From assembly GCA_001986395.2 (NCBI GenBank), contig MQVO02000006.1:186001-250000 (forward strand): 64,000 nt of DNA, written 5' to 3'. Below the pieces are notes generated by a model, which searched no databases, was not told the origin of the DNA, and saw only the letters and a list, made by a program, of their open reading frames with translations. The position numbers and the translations under genes were made by a program. The stretch is from Irpex lacteus (Eukaryota > Basidiomycota > Agaricomycetes > Polyporales > Irpicaceae). Shown piece after piece: positions 35,577 through 47,120 of the stretch (position 1 is its first letter; every line of letters begins with the position of its first letter).

Positions 35577-38419
35577 CTATTGCCACCCGCTGGCATTTAC
35601 CGCGCTGTATTGCTGGTGCACCGACTGACTCGGCGCTAATCTGGGGGGCATAGGCAGCGACCCCAGCGCCCCAGGATGAACGGAAGGTGCTCTAGGTGGC
35701 CCCGGAAAGGCTGCCATACCAGGTCCAGCACCAGGCTGGTTATTCATAGGAGGAGGTGCATAATTCTGCGGGACGGCACGTTGCTGCAGGACGTGGTACG
35801 CAGATTGCTGCTGTTGGCCGATAGGGGGAGGAGGAGGCAACGGAGTGGCACCAATAGCGGCCTGCTGACGTGCCATCGCGCTGTGATACAAAGCTTGTGC
35901 AGATTGTGTCCGTTTCGGCGGTTGATGGTGAGATGGCGGAGCAGGAACGGCCTGAGTCTGAAGCTGGGGCTGAGGGGCAGACGGTTGTGGTAGTCGCCGG
36001 TCTTCTGGGAGGGGCGGTGGAGGGGGAACAGAGATCGGGGGGCTGTGATGCCCGGAGTCATATTTGAAGAGGTCGTCAACGGAGGAGGGGGAGGTATCTG
36101 GTTGTACGATGGATACGCCACACTAGGTTGTACACTCAACGATCCACCACTAACTGCGTGCGACAATGCCATGCTCATCGTCCCCGACCGCTTCACAGGA
36201 CTTGTTCCCCCTGGGGGTACCTCGGGAAGAGGACGAGACATATGACTTTGCGAAGGTGATGGATTGAGTGAAGGAGGCGGTGGAACATTGATAGATACGT
36301 GGGATGGTGCTGTACTCGTTTGTGACGGTGCGCGATCAGGTGGTGCACCACGGCCATATACTTGCATCTGTCCTAATGGCGGAGGTGGGGGTATTTGTGG
36401 TAGCGCGTATGGTTGTGACTGGTTGTAGCTTGCGGCCGGTGGAGGAGGTACTGATGCAGGAGGTGGTGGTGGCGGTGGTCGTGACTGGTTGTGTTGTTGC
36501 TGGAAAGAAGGTGGGTTTTGTTGAAACCCTGAATGATAGGAAACACTTGTGCCCATACTCGCAGCTGACGGCGGCGTTGGAGGCTGCGAGTACTGATTAC
36601 TAGATATGCTAGAAGATGTAGGATACGAGTGATACGAGTATGATGACTGCGATTGGGGAAGTGATTGGTATGTCATTGTTTGTGGCAACGGATTTGCTGA
36701 CCCAGCGAGCTGCTGAGTGATTGAAGAGAATGGAGAAGGCGGTGCTGGGGTGTGGGAGACAGCTGGAGGGTAGGAGGCTGCGCTAGGTGCCGTGGTTGGT
36801 GGACGGAAGGGTTGAACGCCGGGAGGGGGGCCGGAAGGCGGAGCATACATTGTCGTCGGTACTGCTTGAGTAATGCTGGAAGGTGGCACCGAAGTATGTC
36901 CATATACTGGAGCTACGGGACTCGCTGATACAGGGGGAGTTTGGTACATGGGCATTTGCGGCGCAGGCGTGGGTGCAGGGAAGGCAGCCGATGGTGGAAA
37001 TTGGGACAAAACCAGACGAGGAGCTCGGTAGGCTATGGCGAGGCCCCCGGCTTGGTTGTGGCTGCGGATGCGTAGAGTATACAGAGGAAGCCCTTGATAC
37101 AGGTTCGTAGGGGGGCTGGTACAAACTGGGCCCACCGGTCCTGTGTTGAGCTAGGTATACCGAGCCTGGCTGTGTATCCGAACCGTCATGGTTGTATGTA
37201 CTTCCGTTATCCGAATGCGAGGAGTATGATGCATGACTGTAGCCCACAGAGCTAGGCTGAGACCAGTTCGTCGATGCCGAAGAAGTAGTACCTCGAACCA
37301 ATTCTGTGTGCGTTATTTGCTAAGGGAAGAGCCTCGGTTAGCTCGGATACGCACAACGAATGACGTGTTCTTACTGGCAGGCTGAGACGTCTCCGCAAGT
37401 TCATTTGACCGAGTTCATCGGTCAGTGAGGAGACAGAAGAAGCACTTTGCTGCGTCGAATGGCTACTGTGTGTTCCAGTATTCTCGTAATTAGGCCTATA
37501 AAGCCCGATTTGTGCGATTGAACTGGAACTCCGTAACGAGGGCGGTAGCGCTTCGGGTCGTATGTCTGCGTCCGTAAACGAGTGCCTCCAGGTGTTCGAG
37601 GAACCACCTGTCTTCATCGCACGTACACCGCTGGGAGACCACCGCGAGGGACTTCCACCCAGGCTCTCTGATGATCCTCTAGCGTCAGGGTGAGCTGTGA
37701 AAGAACCAGGTCCACCATACTGCTTCCTGGCTTTTGCCTTGACGGGTGCTTTTTTCACTGGTGCGGGTTCCTGATGCAGAGTTTAGGCACGGTGTCATGA
37801 CCATATAGTATCACGACGTACATTAGACCAGAATGTAAGCTCAAGATAAACTTCGCCACAGTAACGATCCTTGTTTGTCAGAGTGAACCACTCTTCGCAA
37901 ATTAGTCAAGATGCACGCCTTCTAAACACGCTTATTACGCACCATCGGTTTCGCCTTTCGTGAGAACTTCAGTGAGATCAACATGCGTTTCCCCAATGAA
38001 ATCAGGCTCCTTGACGTCCTGTGCATAGCAGCTTATTTTCATGAATGTTCCACCCTGGACATTGGGAACACCTTTCGCTTTCTTTGGGGGAGGCGGTGGT
38101 GCTCTTCCGTTAGTAGTCTCAGGCGTTGTGTCGTCCGCATCGAGTTCGTACAAGGTAAACCGAATTTCCTCGTCCCACTCTGGGTGCTGTCCGCCACGTT
38201 TGATGACCTTGGTATTATACTTTCTACCGTTGAACTCTACAACACAGTAAGGATCTTGTTTGCCGATATGCCGCTTGTTTGGTAGATTCCGCTGTAGTGT
38301 TCGTGAATAAGTCGCGTCTCGTCTGGTCGGGTCACGTCACAGCGGCTGAGACGACGGAGACGTACTGCTTTGAGTAGGACGGCGATCAGGGTGCCAATCT
38401 CTCGAGGGCCCGTAGACAT
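35577..38419 (-). CDS. C2-domain, proline-rich cytokinesis protein (Fic1/Inn1-like), two frame changes
   Basis: The N-terminal C2 domain starts MSTGPREIGTLIAVLLKA, then RLPNKRHIGKQDPYCVVEF, GGQHPEWDEEIRFTLYE, GGTFMKISCYAQDVKEPDF, IGETHVDLTEVL and KDRYCGEVYLELTFWS. A long Ser/Pro-rich tail follows, with many polyproline runs and PxxP motifs such as RPLPEVPPGG. This is the plan of Inn1/Fic1, which bind SH3 domains of Hof1/Cdc15 and Cyk3 at the division ring to promote septum formation. In the tail the coding frame shifts near 37044-37048 (a run of five C) and shifts back near 36090-36128. The middle 300 residues are clearly coding in the second frame. These may be indels in homopolymers or short introns (for example a 50-bp GTGGAT...ACCAG). 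It ends YSAVNASGWQ-stop. Confidence 0.82.
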
Positions 38420-39263
38420 AGATGCTGAACGCGTCGACGGAAGCGAGAGAGCGATGAGAGTCAGGAAAAGGAGTGATCCAACATAAAGTACTACAAGTTC
38501 AACAGGGCGTCTGACGCCGCAGCCACCAGTACTTAACGTAACGCGCCCATACTGAGATCAACACATCAAGAGCCATTATACCCGCCTGCAGCTGGCCTCA
38601 TGTACGTGTACTAGCATTTACCCGTCACTACGTGACGATACACTATGACGGCCATGTACATATGTCTCAGTAATGTCCGCAGTCTGCAAAGAGCAGTAAG
38701 TATAGAACTCATTGGTTCTGCTAAGTGAGGCTCAGGCTTGGGTTAGTACGGACTCGAAGTCCGTGTAAGAGCTTGAAGTACCCGCACGAACAGAGGCTGT
38801 GACTGTGACTGGAAGTGTTGCATACGTACGATAACTTTCAGTGCAATAAGATGGCCATCTTTCGCAGAGTGTCCGGTGCATAGGCGAGGGTGAAGGTGCT
38901 ACAGCAAGTGTCTTGACTCGGAGTCGCGGCGGTGACAGGGGTCTGGTAAGATACCATAACAGGCAGGAGCGAGTACCATAAAAGGGAAACGCTAAAAGAG
39001 GCAGCCGGGCTACCAATTATAATAGATGTCCGGTTTATTTTCAAGAACTCAGTCCTCGCGATCCAATCATAACGACAGCTTTGTATATATTCAACAACGT
39101 ACAAAGCCTTCAGAAATCTCGTCTGTATCAAACTTGCTACCAGTATAGCATGGCATAGATTGACCAGACTGGCACTGCATATGCCGCAGCGAAACAGCCA
39201 CCCAACTCCCGTCCGCAGCCAGAGCGGCGACATGTCAACGTGCGTTGTACAAAACTTCAGTCA
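38420..39263. other. Fic1/Inn1-like gene promoter and GH125 3' flank
   Basis: 844 bp without a gene. Small minus frames (38732-39016, 38838-39233) have no partner exons. No regulatory motif stands out. Confidence 0.45.
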
Positions 39264-41803
39264 TCAATTTCTGCCTGGTACATAGCTGCGGTTATCACGG
39301 AATATCAAATGCGGCTTCCTATCCGCCAAGTCTAACAGCATCTCTGCGAAGTAGCTGTTTGCCCATGCAAACCATGGACGTGTGTACGACGAGGCATTGT
39401 AAATGTCGATAGATTCATGAATCAGGCCGAGTCCAGCAGTGTTCTATCGTATTCAGATACAGAGACATGGTCAGTCGATAGATCAAAAAGACTGCGAGGA
39501 AGGAGATGGTACGTACGTTTGCAATGAGGTACAGCGCAGTTGTGATCTCTTCGTCGTTGTCTGTTCCGAAGATGGAAGAGATCTGCGACATAGGCCTTTG
39601 TACGTTGGAACCTGTTCAGCTGGATCACATACGGCGATAGTTGGCCAGTACTACTCACCAAGGGTGCCAGACATCAACGTGGGGGCCACTGCGCAAGATG
39701 CATAACTCAATCCATGCGAGAGAGCATTGTATTGGCAGCACTCACCCAATTCCGCGGAAGGTCTTTCCTTGTGAATAGTATGGGTTCTGCCTGGACAGCA
39801 AAAGCTTGCGTGTGGCTACGTAAGCTGGATTGGTTTTGTCCAAGAATCCAAGGTATGGGAGAGATAAGAGCGACTGTGAAGGAACATTAAACTGTCGAGC
39901 TCAAGGCCATGAAATACGTTGCTTACTGGGACATTAGCATCGTCCATGACGTAGCGGCCTCCGAAACCTGATTGGATGGTAGAGGTCAATGGTATATTTC
40001 ACGTTTAAGCACGACAGCATACCGTTCGTTTCGTAAGCGAAAATGTTGCTTACGACCTATACCGGACAAGCCCTTCGTTAGATTCCTTGTACACGAGTCC
40101 TTTCGGTCAAAGAAGACACCACATACCGTAGTATTCCATATAGCATTATGAATTCTCGAACTCCACTGCCTTGCAAGCGAGCTGACATTCTTGCTCTGCT
40201 TGGCCGCGTCGAGTATATCCGCCAGATGTCCAAGCTCAACGCTAAGCATCGCGTTTGCTGGTGTCAAGAAAGCTATATCACATCAGGTTGTATATCAACT
40301 ACCATTCCTACTTTCCCTCCTCCCTAAAACTGAAATGGACACTCACCAAACGTGCTCAAGTCATCCGACGGCCGATGGTGCGTGCCCACAAGTCCGGTAT
40401 ATGCCTTCGGCTCGCCGTTACCTGCGTTAGGCACTGCAGGCGAAAGCGCACCATTCCCTCCCGTCCAGTTATAGAACGAAATAAAGTTGAAGTCGTCATC
40501 GAAGGTGGGCTGAGACTGTTCTTGAATAACGCGGAAAATTTGCGAAATGGCGGTATGCCCTGGTATGATTGAAAAGCGATAAGCGTTGCTCAGCGGTAGC
40601 ACAGACAGGATATGAACGTACAATTATCGTTGAAGATTGCAGCGTCGTTCGTTGCTTGGTAATATGATCTCGAAAGTTTCAAGAAACCGCACAGGGAGTC
40701 CAGCTCATACTACGCGCACCTTTGTTCAACAGCACGAACTCTACACTTTGATTGATCCGCACATACCTTGCACTCAAAAACAGTCTGATTGTTGACCGGC
40801 CTGTCGAAACCTTCTCATTAGCTCACATATTGACGTCGATTCTCTCGAGCAAACTCACGGGTTCACAGTGACACCATCTGCCCAGTCGTTATGCGAGGGC
40901 GCAAGACCACTTTCCGGCGGTGGCTGGAACGCTCCGCAGTAGGGGTACTGAGAAACGTATCGAGCTTCATTATTGATCACAGCTTTGACAAGTGTGGCCA
41001 GTTCCTTGTCTTGGCCGAGGAGAGAGTGGTAGTGGGCGAACTGCCAGCAAGTTTGTTAGACGATTACGAGAACGCCATGAATAGTAGTCATACCTGGTTG
41101 GCGGTGTCTCTGAGCCATTGTGCGCTGTTGGAAGAGGTCAATGCGAATGCCCTAGATGAGAAAACAGAAGCCGTACGTGATATCCTGTTTGGAATCATCG
41201 AGTCAATATCGCACATAGGTACTGTGATTCAAGTGGACACTCACCCCGGTGATGATGAACGCAAGGTTCTCGGTCTATTGCAACAAAACGAGCAGTCAGA
41301 ATTGCGCCGGCAACGAGCATGTTGATGACATACTTCGTTAAAATACCGCACAGTAGTATCTATCGAGGCGTTCAGCCCTGATGCATATCATGTGCATCAA
41401 CAACTTACCCAAAGTGTTTGGGAAGGTGTTTTCAAACAATCGCGCCAAGTCTGGGTCTTTGAGACGAGCCTTCATATCCGTTATGACTTTCTAGCAATAG
41501 CCCTCTCATTAAGAACCTCTATATAGCAGACAGGGGTTCTCGTATAGACCTTACCTCCACGGATGAGCTATTGAACGTCCGACACGCGGGTGCTGGTCTC
41601 ATGAACGGTAACTTCAGGGATCCCGTAGAGACATTGCCTTGAGGAGACTGCGATGTACGTGATTCAATTCACAGATACTTCATGAACTCAGTGTTAAGCA
41701 CAAAACACACCTGAGAGAACGTCGTATAATCCGGACACTGGGCCTCCACCAACGCTCCAGAAACCCCCAACAGAGTGGCTACAGAGAGCAAACTGAACCG
41801 CAT
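39264..41803 (-). CDS. Secreted GH125 exo-alpha-1,6-mannosidase
   Basis: This is a mannan- or glycoprotein-trimming hydrolase of the DUF1237/GH125 family (fission yeast Mug157 relatives). The signal peptide MRFSLLSVATLLGVSGALVEA is followed by family blocks: PFMRPAPACRTF, LARLFENTFPNTLDTTV, ENLAFIITG, AQWLRDTANQFAHYHSLL, AVINNEARYVSQYPYCGAF, PSHNDWADGVTVNP, QTVFECKYELDSLCGFLKLS, NWTGGNGALSP and FLTPANAMLSVELGHLADIL. After these come GRYVMDDANVPSLLSLPYLG, SSIFGTDNDEEITTALYL and LGLIHESIDIYNASSYTRP (with the likely catalytic Glu in HES), then WFAWANSYFAEMLLDLA. It ends SYVPGRN-stop. Roughly thirteen short introns are needed. WLRDTANQ and HESI identify the family; length and all conserved blocks are intact. 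Confidence 0.9.
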
Positions 41804-42562
41804 TTTGAGATATCTCCAGGCTCCTTCAAAGATGTTCAAGCTCAAGATAGAGTCGAGAACAAGGGAGATCAGATCCCTCGCGAAGTTGCCAGGCTCTATA
41901 TAAGCAGAATGGTGAGCTATGTGCTAGATTGCGCTTATAAACATCACGTACCCACCCATGTCCATCATTATATTTCACTGTCCACGCTGCACGTCGTTCA
42001 CGAGGTCAGCTCAAGAATAGATATTTCAGTCTTCTTAGAAGCCGTTCATCGAGAAAGCATACGTCAACGAAAGCAGGTGACCGCGCAGGAAGGTGTAAGT
42101 GCTGATAGTTCGGTTTCAAGGAGGAAATGATGTAGATCTCAACGAAGACCGCTACGGTCATGCGCTGATTATACGGTCCGGTGATTTGTAGGAAAATTTA
42201 CACTCGCATGTCATGACGATGGGATCGAAGTTATAGGCAAGTAGTGCATCGCAGAGCATGCATAAGTATGAGTAGCTAGCTAGCATAGTGGTGGAAGAGA
42301 GAAATCGTAAAGAAATAGTAGTCCCAGTATCAATAGCTTGGAAGCACCCGCTGTACACTTCAATGAACGAACGATAAAGTCTGTGAATAAAGGCAAGAGG
42401 ATATACAAAGGATGGCGTGGGCAACTAATTCGGCCTGTTCGAAACTCGTGAAAGAAGCGATGGCACTGCTAATGTAGGGTGAAACGTCGGTGTTTGTCTC
42501 TATTAGGCACACGTAAGTTTGCTGTATCACTGTAACGCTGTTTACTTGCCTGAGCATCAAGG
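41804..42562. promoter_or_regulatory. GH125 promoter with TATA box; otherwise empty
   Basis: A minus-strand TTATATAG lies at about 41892-41902, roughly 90 bp before the GH125 start codon, and looks like its TATA box. The remaining 650 bp to the next stop show no gene; a plus frame (41909-42130) has no support. Confidence 0.5.
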
Positions 42563-44491
42563 CTAGGAATTGTCAATTGTGACTACTTCCTTCTCCTTCG
42601 TGGCAGTGTCCTGGATGGAGGGTACAGGAGGGGGTGTGTCCTCCAGAGTTAGGTTTGATACTTTGGGTGTTTCCTGACCTTTGTCCCTCTTCGGCGTCGC
42701 CGAGCCAGGCCCACCATTCTCATTGACCGACGAAAGCGTCGGTGACTGTGGTCGCTCTGTATCTTGAGAAGCACCATGCGATGGCGTAGGGGGTTCGTGG
42801 TCATTGAGAGCTTCCTCATCCGGGAAATTCTCTGATGCCCTGTCCTCGAACTCGTCGGTTTCAGGGAAAGCTTCACTGGTCGTGAAAGTCGTGAAGGCCA
42901 ACGATCTGTCATCACGGTCATCGTGGGCGAAACTTGACTTCTCCAGAGATTCCTCTTCCGTGGCGAGATTGACGCTGCGAGTGCCTGTACGTAGACTGGG
43001 CGTAGTCCACAAGCTCCTTTCTCGCAGTATACTGGGCGTGCCAGGTCCACCGGTGCCGAGATGCGCACTCCATCCACTGGCCTCGCTTTCCCAGCTACCT
43101 CTTCTTGAGCTACGGGGTCGCAATGCACGAACACTCGCGTCAACATCGCCTTCTCTGTCAGCCTCCATTCTGTCATCATCCCCGTCTAGGTCGCCCGGGG
43201 TAAAATGACTAACACTGTCTCCTAGCCCGTGGGCCCCGCTGAAATGCGAGAACGAATCGTCCGCAACGGACCTTCGCCCATTGAGAGCATTCGCACCCAC
43301 CCTCGACCCAGGGATACCAAATGCTGAAGACGCAAGCGTAAGCACGGACGCATCATCCGGTGGAGGTGACGACGGTCGGGGGTTATATCTCGGGTGATGT
43401 GTGGTATGTTGTGGAGCATTCAGTGTGCCATGTTGAAGAGGAGCTCGGGATTGATTACCCGGACCAGTCGGTGACGGACGGGAGGGCGCGTTAACGGGGA
43501 GGGTGGAAAATGTGATTGAGCCGACTGTGCTTGGGGTCGTCGAGTTCGCGCGAATATGTGGTCCAAGGCGATGCGCAGCGAGAGTAGGCGTTGGGGGTGC
43601 TTGAGCGATATGCGCCATCCCGCCACCGGCAAGGTCGACACTGAGGAGGGTAGTAGGCTTCGTGCTCGCTGCCATACTCGCAAAAGTCCGTGGGTCGGAG
43701 AGATATGACGAAGATGAGTGCGAGGGGGACGGGGAGGGCGGTGCACTAGGGGGTAATGGGCGCACTGAGGCATCTTCGTCGGCTTCGCGTACGCTGATGC
43801 TGGCCGGCGACCATAACGATTCGCGGGCATACGAACCTCGATGGTCATCAAATGAGTCGACGGTGTGCCGGTCGGTATAGCTGTTGTAGTCGTCTGAGCC
43901 ATCTAATGAGATAGTATTCCGTTTCGGCACAACAACAGGATCCAACTTCTTCCCCTGAGTGTTTTTGCCACCCTTCTTATTCTGCTGAATGAGAGGCAGC
44001 GGTGGGACAGAAGGAACAGATGATCTCCTGCGTTGGTCCTTGAGCGAGGGCCTCTCTTTCACTGCCCTCGGTGCCTTGAAGGCGTCTGCATCCGAAGCTC
44101 TCCTGGAACGCACTGAGCCTGCCAACTTGCGTTGGAACCAATTGATAATGGGTTTGCTCGACTTTCTCGACAACTTCTTCATCTGAGACTGTGCAGGACT
44201 ATTGCTCGAGGCCTGTGCCTGCTTCGGTGACTGTTTCGGAGGTGAGTTAGGTGCAGAACGAGGAGTTTCCTTTGCCTTGACCGTCTGATTGGAGACGCTG
44301 CGAGGTGCGTCTCCGCCTGTGCTTCGCTTTGTCGAAGCTTGGGTGGGTGACACTGGTTTGAGCTCGACATCTGCTGTGGTCTGATGCGCGGTGCGCGGGG
44401 ACATGATGGCGATGAGGAGAGATGCGGGGGCGACGAGGAGCCTGGTGTTGTCGGCGGAAGCAAAGGTCGTGTTCTGACGACGGTCGGCCAA
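42563..44491 (-). CDS. Large Ser/Pro-rich disordered protein, unknown function
   Basis: A 642-codon intronless frame. The Met at 44491 opens MADRRQNTTFASAD; a second in-frame Met at 44404 (MSPRTAHQTTAD) is an equally good start. Features in order: a Lys/Ser/Pro N-terminus; SRKSSKPIINWFQRKLAGSV (about residues 109-128), an amphipathic, basic, possibly membrane- or partner-binding helix; acidic-Ser tracts; a long Pro/Ser middle; and a patterned block FSHFSGAHGLGDSVSHFTPG followed by SSRRGSWESEASGWSAH, which looks conserved. The acidic C-terminus ends EVVTIDNS-stop. Many SP/TP and RxxS sites suggest a heavily phosphorylated regulator. No domain is recognised. Its start lies 199 bp from the divergent Fmp32-like gene. 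Confidence 0.8.
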   Translation of the reverse strand: MADRRQNTTFASADNTRLLVAPASLLIAIMSPRTAHQTTADVELKPVSPTQASTKRSTGGDAPRSVSNQTVKAKETPRSAPNSPPKQSPKQAQASSNSPAQSQMKKLSRKSSKPIINWFQRKLAGSVRSRRASDADAFKAPRAVKERPSLKDQRRRSSVPSVPPLPLIQQNKKGGKNTQGKKLDPVVVPKRNTISLDGSDDYNSYTDRHTVDSFDDHRGSYARESLWSPASISVREADEDASVRPLPPSAPPSPSPSHSSSSYLSDPRTFASMAASTKPTTLLSVDLAGGGMAHIAQAPPTPTLAAHRLGPHIRANSTTPSTVGSITFSTLPVNAPSRPSPTGPGNQSRAPLQHGTLNAPQHTTHHPRYNPRPSSPPPDDASVLTLASSAFGIPGSRVGANALNGRRSVADDSFSHFSGAHGLGDSVSHFTPGDLDGDDDRMEADREGDVDASVRALRPRSSRRGSWESEASGWSAHLGTGGPGTPSILRERSLWTTPSLRTGTRSVNLATEEESLEKSSFAHDDRDDRSLAFTTFTTSEAFPETDEFEDRASENFPDEEALNDHEPPTPSHGASQDTERPQSPTLSSVNENGGPGSATPKRDKGQETPKVSNLTLEDTPPPVPSIQDTATKEKEVVTIDNS

Positions 44492-44690
44492 CGCGATGTG
44501 CGTGTTTATGGGCGTCTAACGCGTGTACGCATTCGTCGTGATTCTTTCGACTGCTCCTGGCTCCTGCTTACTTACTCTCAAGGTCAGTCCAGCTCAAGGG
44601 TGTCTTCATCCAGCTACTAAAGTATTCTATGCAGATAAACAATCAGCTTTACCATCCACAAACCCCTCATAATAATAACTGGACTGTGGA
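44492..44690. promoter_or_regulatory. Short divergent promoter
   Basis: 199 bp separate the starts of the disordered-protein gene and the Fmp32-like gene, so both probably share promoter elements. The sequence around 44655-44680 is AT-rich; no definite motif is assigned. Confidence 0.45.
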
Positions 44691-45949
44691 ATGCTCGCTA
44701 CCTTGAGCGCAGCCCCCCGTATATGCAGGCGAATAGGCACCAACCGACGTTCTCTGCGTGGCATGCGCCAACTATACCATGCCACACCAAACATCTCAGA
44801 CCCACCATTACAACCCGGAAGCCGTCCTTCTATCTCAATGGCCCACCCGAAAGACCCTGGTCCCTCATCTCAGCCAACACCGTCCTCTTCAAATAGCGAC
44901 CAATCTCCCTCTCCCTCATCTTCCCAAACACCATCATCACCACCACCGCCAACAATTGAAGGAGGGCCTCAAGAATCCGCAACCGAGAACGTCCCTGTGC
45001 CATTCATCCCACCTCCCGAGCACTCTAATGACCCGCCGGAACCTCCATCAAGCTTGCCGTCTCCTCACACACCTCCACTATCTTCCTATGCACACCCGCC
45101 CTTCGATACCCACAGATTCTTTGCTGCATTGGAGAAGACATTTGCCACGCCCACCGCGAGGAGTTTGATGCGAGCAACAAGGGCGTTGCTCGTGGACAGG
45201 ATAGGACGGGTGAGGAGAGAGGCGTTGACTGTGAAGGATCTTGAGAGTGTGAGTCAACTTTATTATAATCAGATTTAGACGATGCAGTCTAAAGGGACGT
45301 ATGGGGATTAGCAAGCATATTTGTTTAAAGCAGCCTTGTCCGAGCTGCGTACTGAGTTGACCATGCTCACGCGTAACGAGTCGGCCGCGATGAGAACTGC
45401 GTCTGCAGCGTTGAGACGAGATGTGGACAACCTTGAGAGCCGGATGAACGAAGATATCGCGAATATGAAGCACGAGTGCGTATGCTGACTGTCATTTACG
45501 GAGTGCAAGTATTAACTTGACCGTAGGATCCAAATGGAGGTGGATAGCAGGAAGAACGAAGCGAAGAATGACATGAAGCAGATGGACATTGAGATTGAGG
45601 TGAATCATTCAACACGATATAATGAGTCGACTTATCGAAACTGTCTTGTAGGGTGTTCTGAACAAGTCACTCGTTAATCTGGGAGAGTTGCGCACTCTGA
45701 TGGAAGAAGTCAGATGGGATAATATGAGAAAGTCTGTTGGTAAGTCTTGTGCACGCTTATGTAGCCCTAGTTATGGATGCGTCATTAATCTGCTTTCCTG
45801 CTGTAGCTGCTTTGTCCGCTTTCTTGCTATTGATCGTGATTGCTATGGAGGTCATGTCCTCGAGGAATAAGAAAGCGAAGCCGAAACCTCCCCCGCCCGA
45901 ACCCCTTCAAGACGGTCTTTCAGATTCAGAGAACTTCAACTACACATAA
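44691..45949 (+). CDS. fmp32: Mitochondrial coiled-coil protein, DUF1640 family (Fmp32/MCUR1-like)
   Basis: An N-terminal Arg-rich presequence ([20 protein letters not shown]) is followed by a long Ser/Pro spacer. Then comes the conserved block [35 protein letters not shown] and the coiled coil across exons: [76 protein letters not shown] final TM segment, [17 protein letters not shown], is followed by a Pro/Lys tail ending SENFNYT-stop. Relatives (yeast Fmp32, animal MCUR1/CCDC90B) sit in the mitochondrial inner membrane and affect cytochrome oxidase assembly or calcium uptake. The Pro-rich spacer of about 100 residues is longer than usual. Five exons keep phase. It converges on the PYM gene. 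Confidence 0.88.
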
Positions 45950-46141
45950 TGTCATTCCAGACCTAGAGATGTATCTACATAATACGGAGAAGCTAACACA
46001 ATCGTACCCTCATTTCATACAGTATTTATACAGACATCACAGCCTTCCGTTTCACCATCATTGCTACAACCAAATAATGATTACATATCCTACTCTTACA
46101 GCGGTTCCTAATATCCCAGAGAAATGAATCACAGCTACGCC

Positions 46142-46830
46142 TCACGCGACGTCCAGCTTCTTCAACTTGTCTACCAACGCGTCCGTCTTCGCATCTTCCT
46201 CAGTTTTACTCGACTTCTCACTCTTCGCCTCTGTCTTCCCCGTCTGCTTCCCTTCCCCACTTGAATCCTTCGACCCCGACCCCGCTGCTGCTTCATCCTC
46301 ATCATCGTCTTCCCAGCTTTCCTTTATCTTTGCGTTCAGCTCCTCCGACTTTGCGGCCTCTCTCTTTTCCTTGCGCTTCGCGTTCTTCTTCGCACTCTTA
46401 CTCAGCGCTGCGCCTGTGGCTTTGGGAGCGGTAGAGGTAGGTGGGGGTGCCCAGCCGATGATATGCCCCTTGGGAAGAGCGTTCGAGTCCATTTGTTTCT
46501 GACGAGAGCCGCGGAAGCGGCTCACATCTTCTTGAGGTGTGAATCCCGGGCGGATTTTGATTTCTTTGCGTACTCTGAGGTCGTGTGCGAGTGTGCGCAA
46601 TTGGGAGGATGGGACGTGGTGGCGGCGGCGATCAGAGTTCCAAGGTGCAATAGAATGAGTATTTGTGTCGATTTCAGGGGCGAATGTCAGCATGGACGTA
46701 TTGCAAGCTTATAAACGAGGACGTACGTGCCATCTGGTCGCCTCGACTCTGGGATCACTCGCTCGAGTGTACGAGGATCGACCGTTATGCCAGATACGGT
46801 GCTCTTCGGGAAGAGGTCTGGTTTGGACAT
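46142..46830 (-). CDS. pym1: PYM/WIBG homologue, exon-junction-complex disassembly factor
   Basis: Exon 1, MSKPDLFPKSTVSG, contains the Mago/Y14-binding signature VDPRTLERVIPESRRPDG. After a roughly 140-bp intron the second exon gives VRKEIKIRPGFTPQEDVSRF and RGSRQKQMDSNALPKGHIIG, both diagnostic for PYM, then a Lys/Glu-rich C-terminal region. An acidic DDDEDE stretch and a short final helix DALVDKLKKLDVA end the protein. PYM binds Mago-Y14 and ribosomes and removes exon junction complexes from translating mRNA, which fits this intron-rich genome. Length (about 180 residues) is normal. The ATG at 46830 starts exactly at the conserved block. It is divergent from GPN3 with 290 bp between. Confidence 0.93.
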
Positions 46831-47120
46831 CTTGTCTAGAGAAATGTAGATTAGCCTCGAATCTTGAACGAGAATGCGTGGTCGTAAAGAGAGCTGAGTA
46901 GTAGGCTGATGTAGATGTGGCTGATTGACAAACTTACAAGAGTAAGCGGTCATCAAACGCTCGTTAGATGCGATAATGCGGAGTTTGAACTGCCTTTACT
47001 GATAATGATGAGGTAATCAGAAATTTCGGTTATCTCTCGTCCACCAACAACGCTTGCTCTCTCCGCCTCCTCATATTCATCATCGACGCCATTTGTGTAG
47101 GCTAAAAGGATATCCTCACA
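46831..47120. promoter_or_regulatory. Divergent promoter, PYM / GPN3
   Basis: 290 bp lie between two housekeeping start codons. No TATA box is evident; a CT-rich run precedes the GPN3 ATG (about 47055-47085). Confidence 0.45.
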
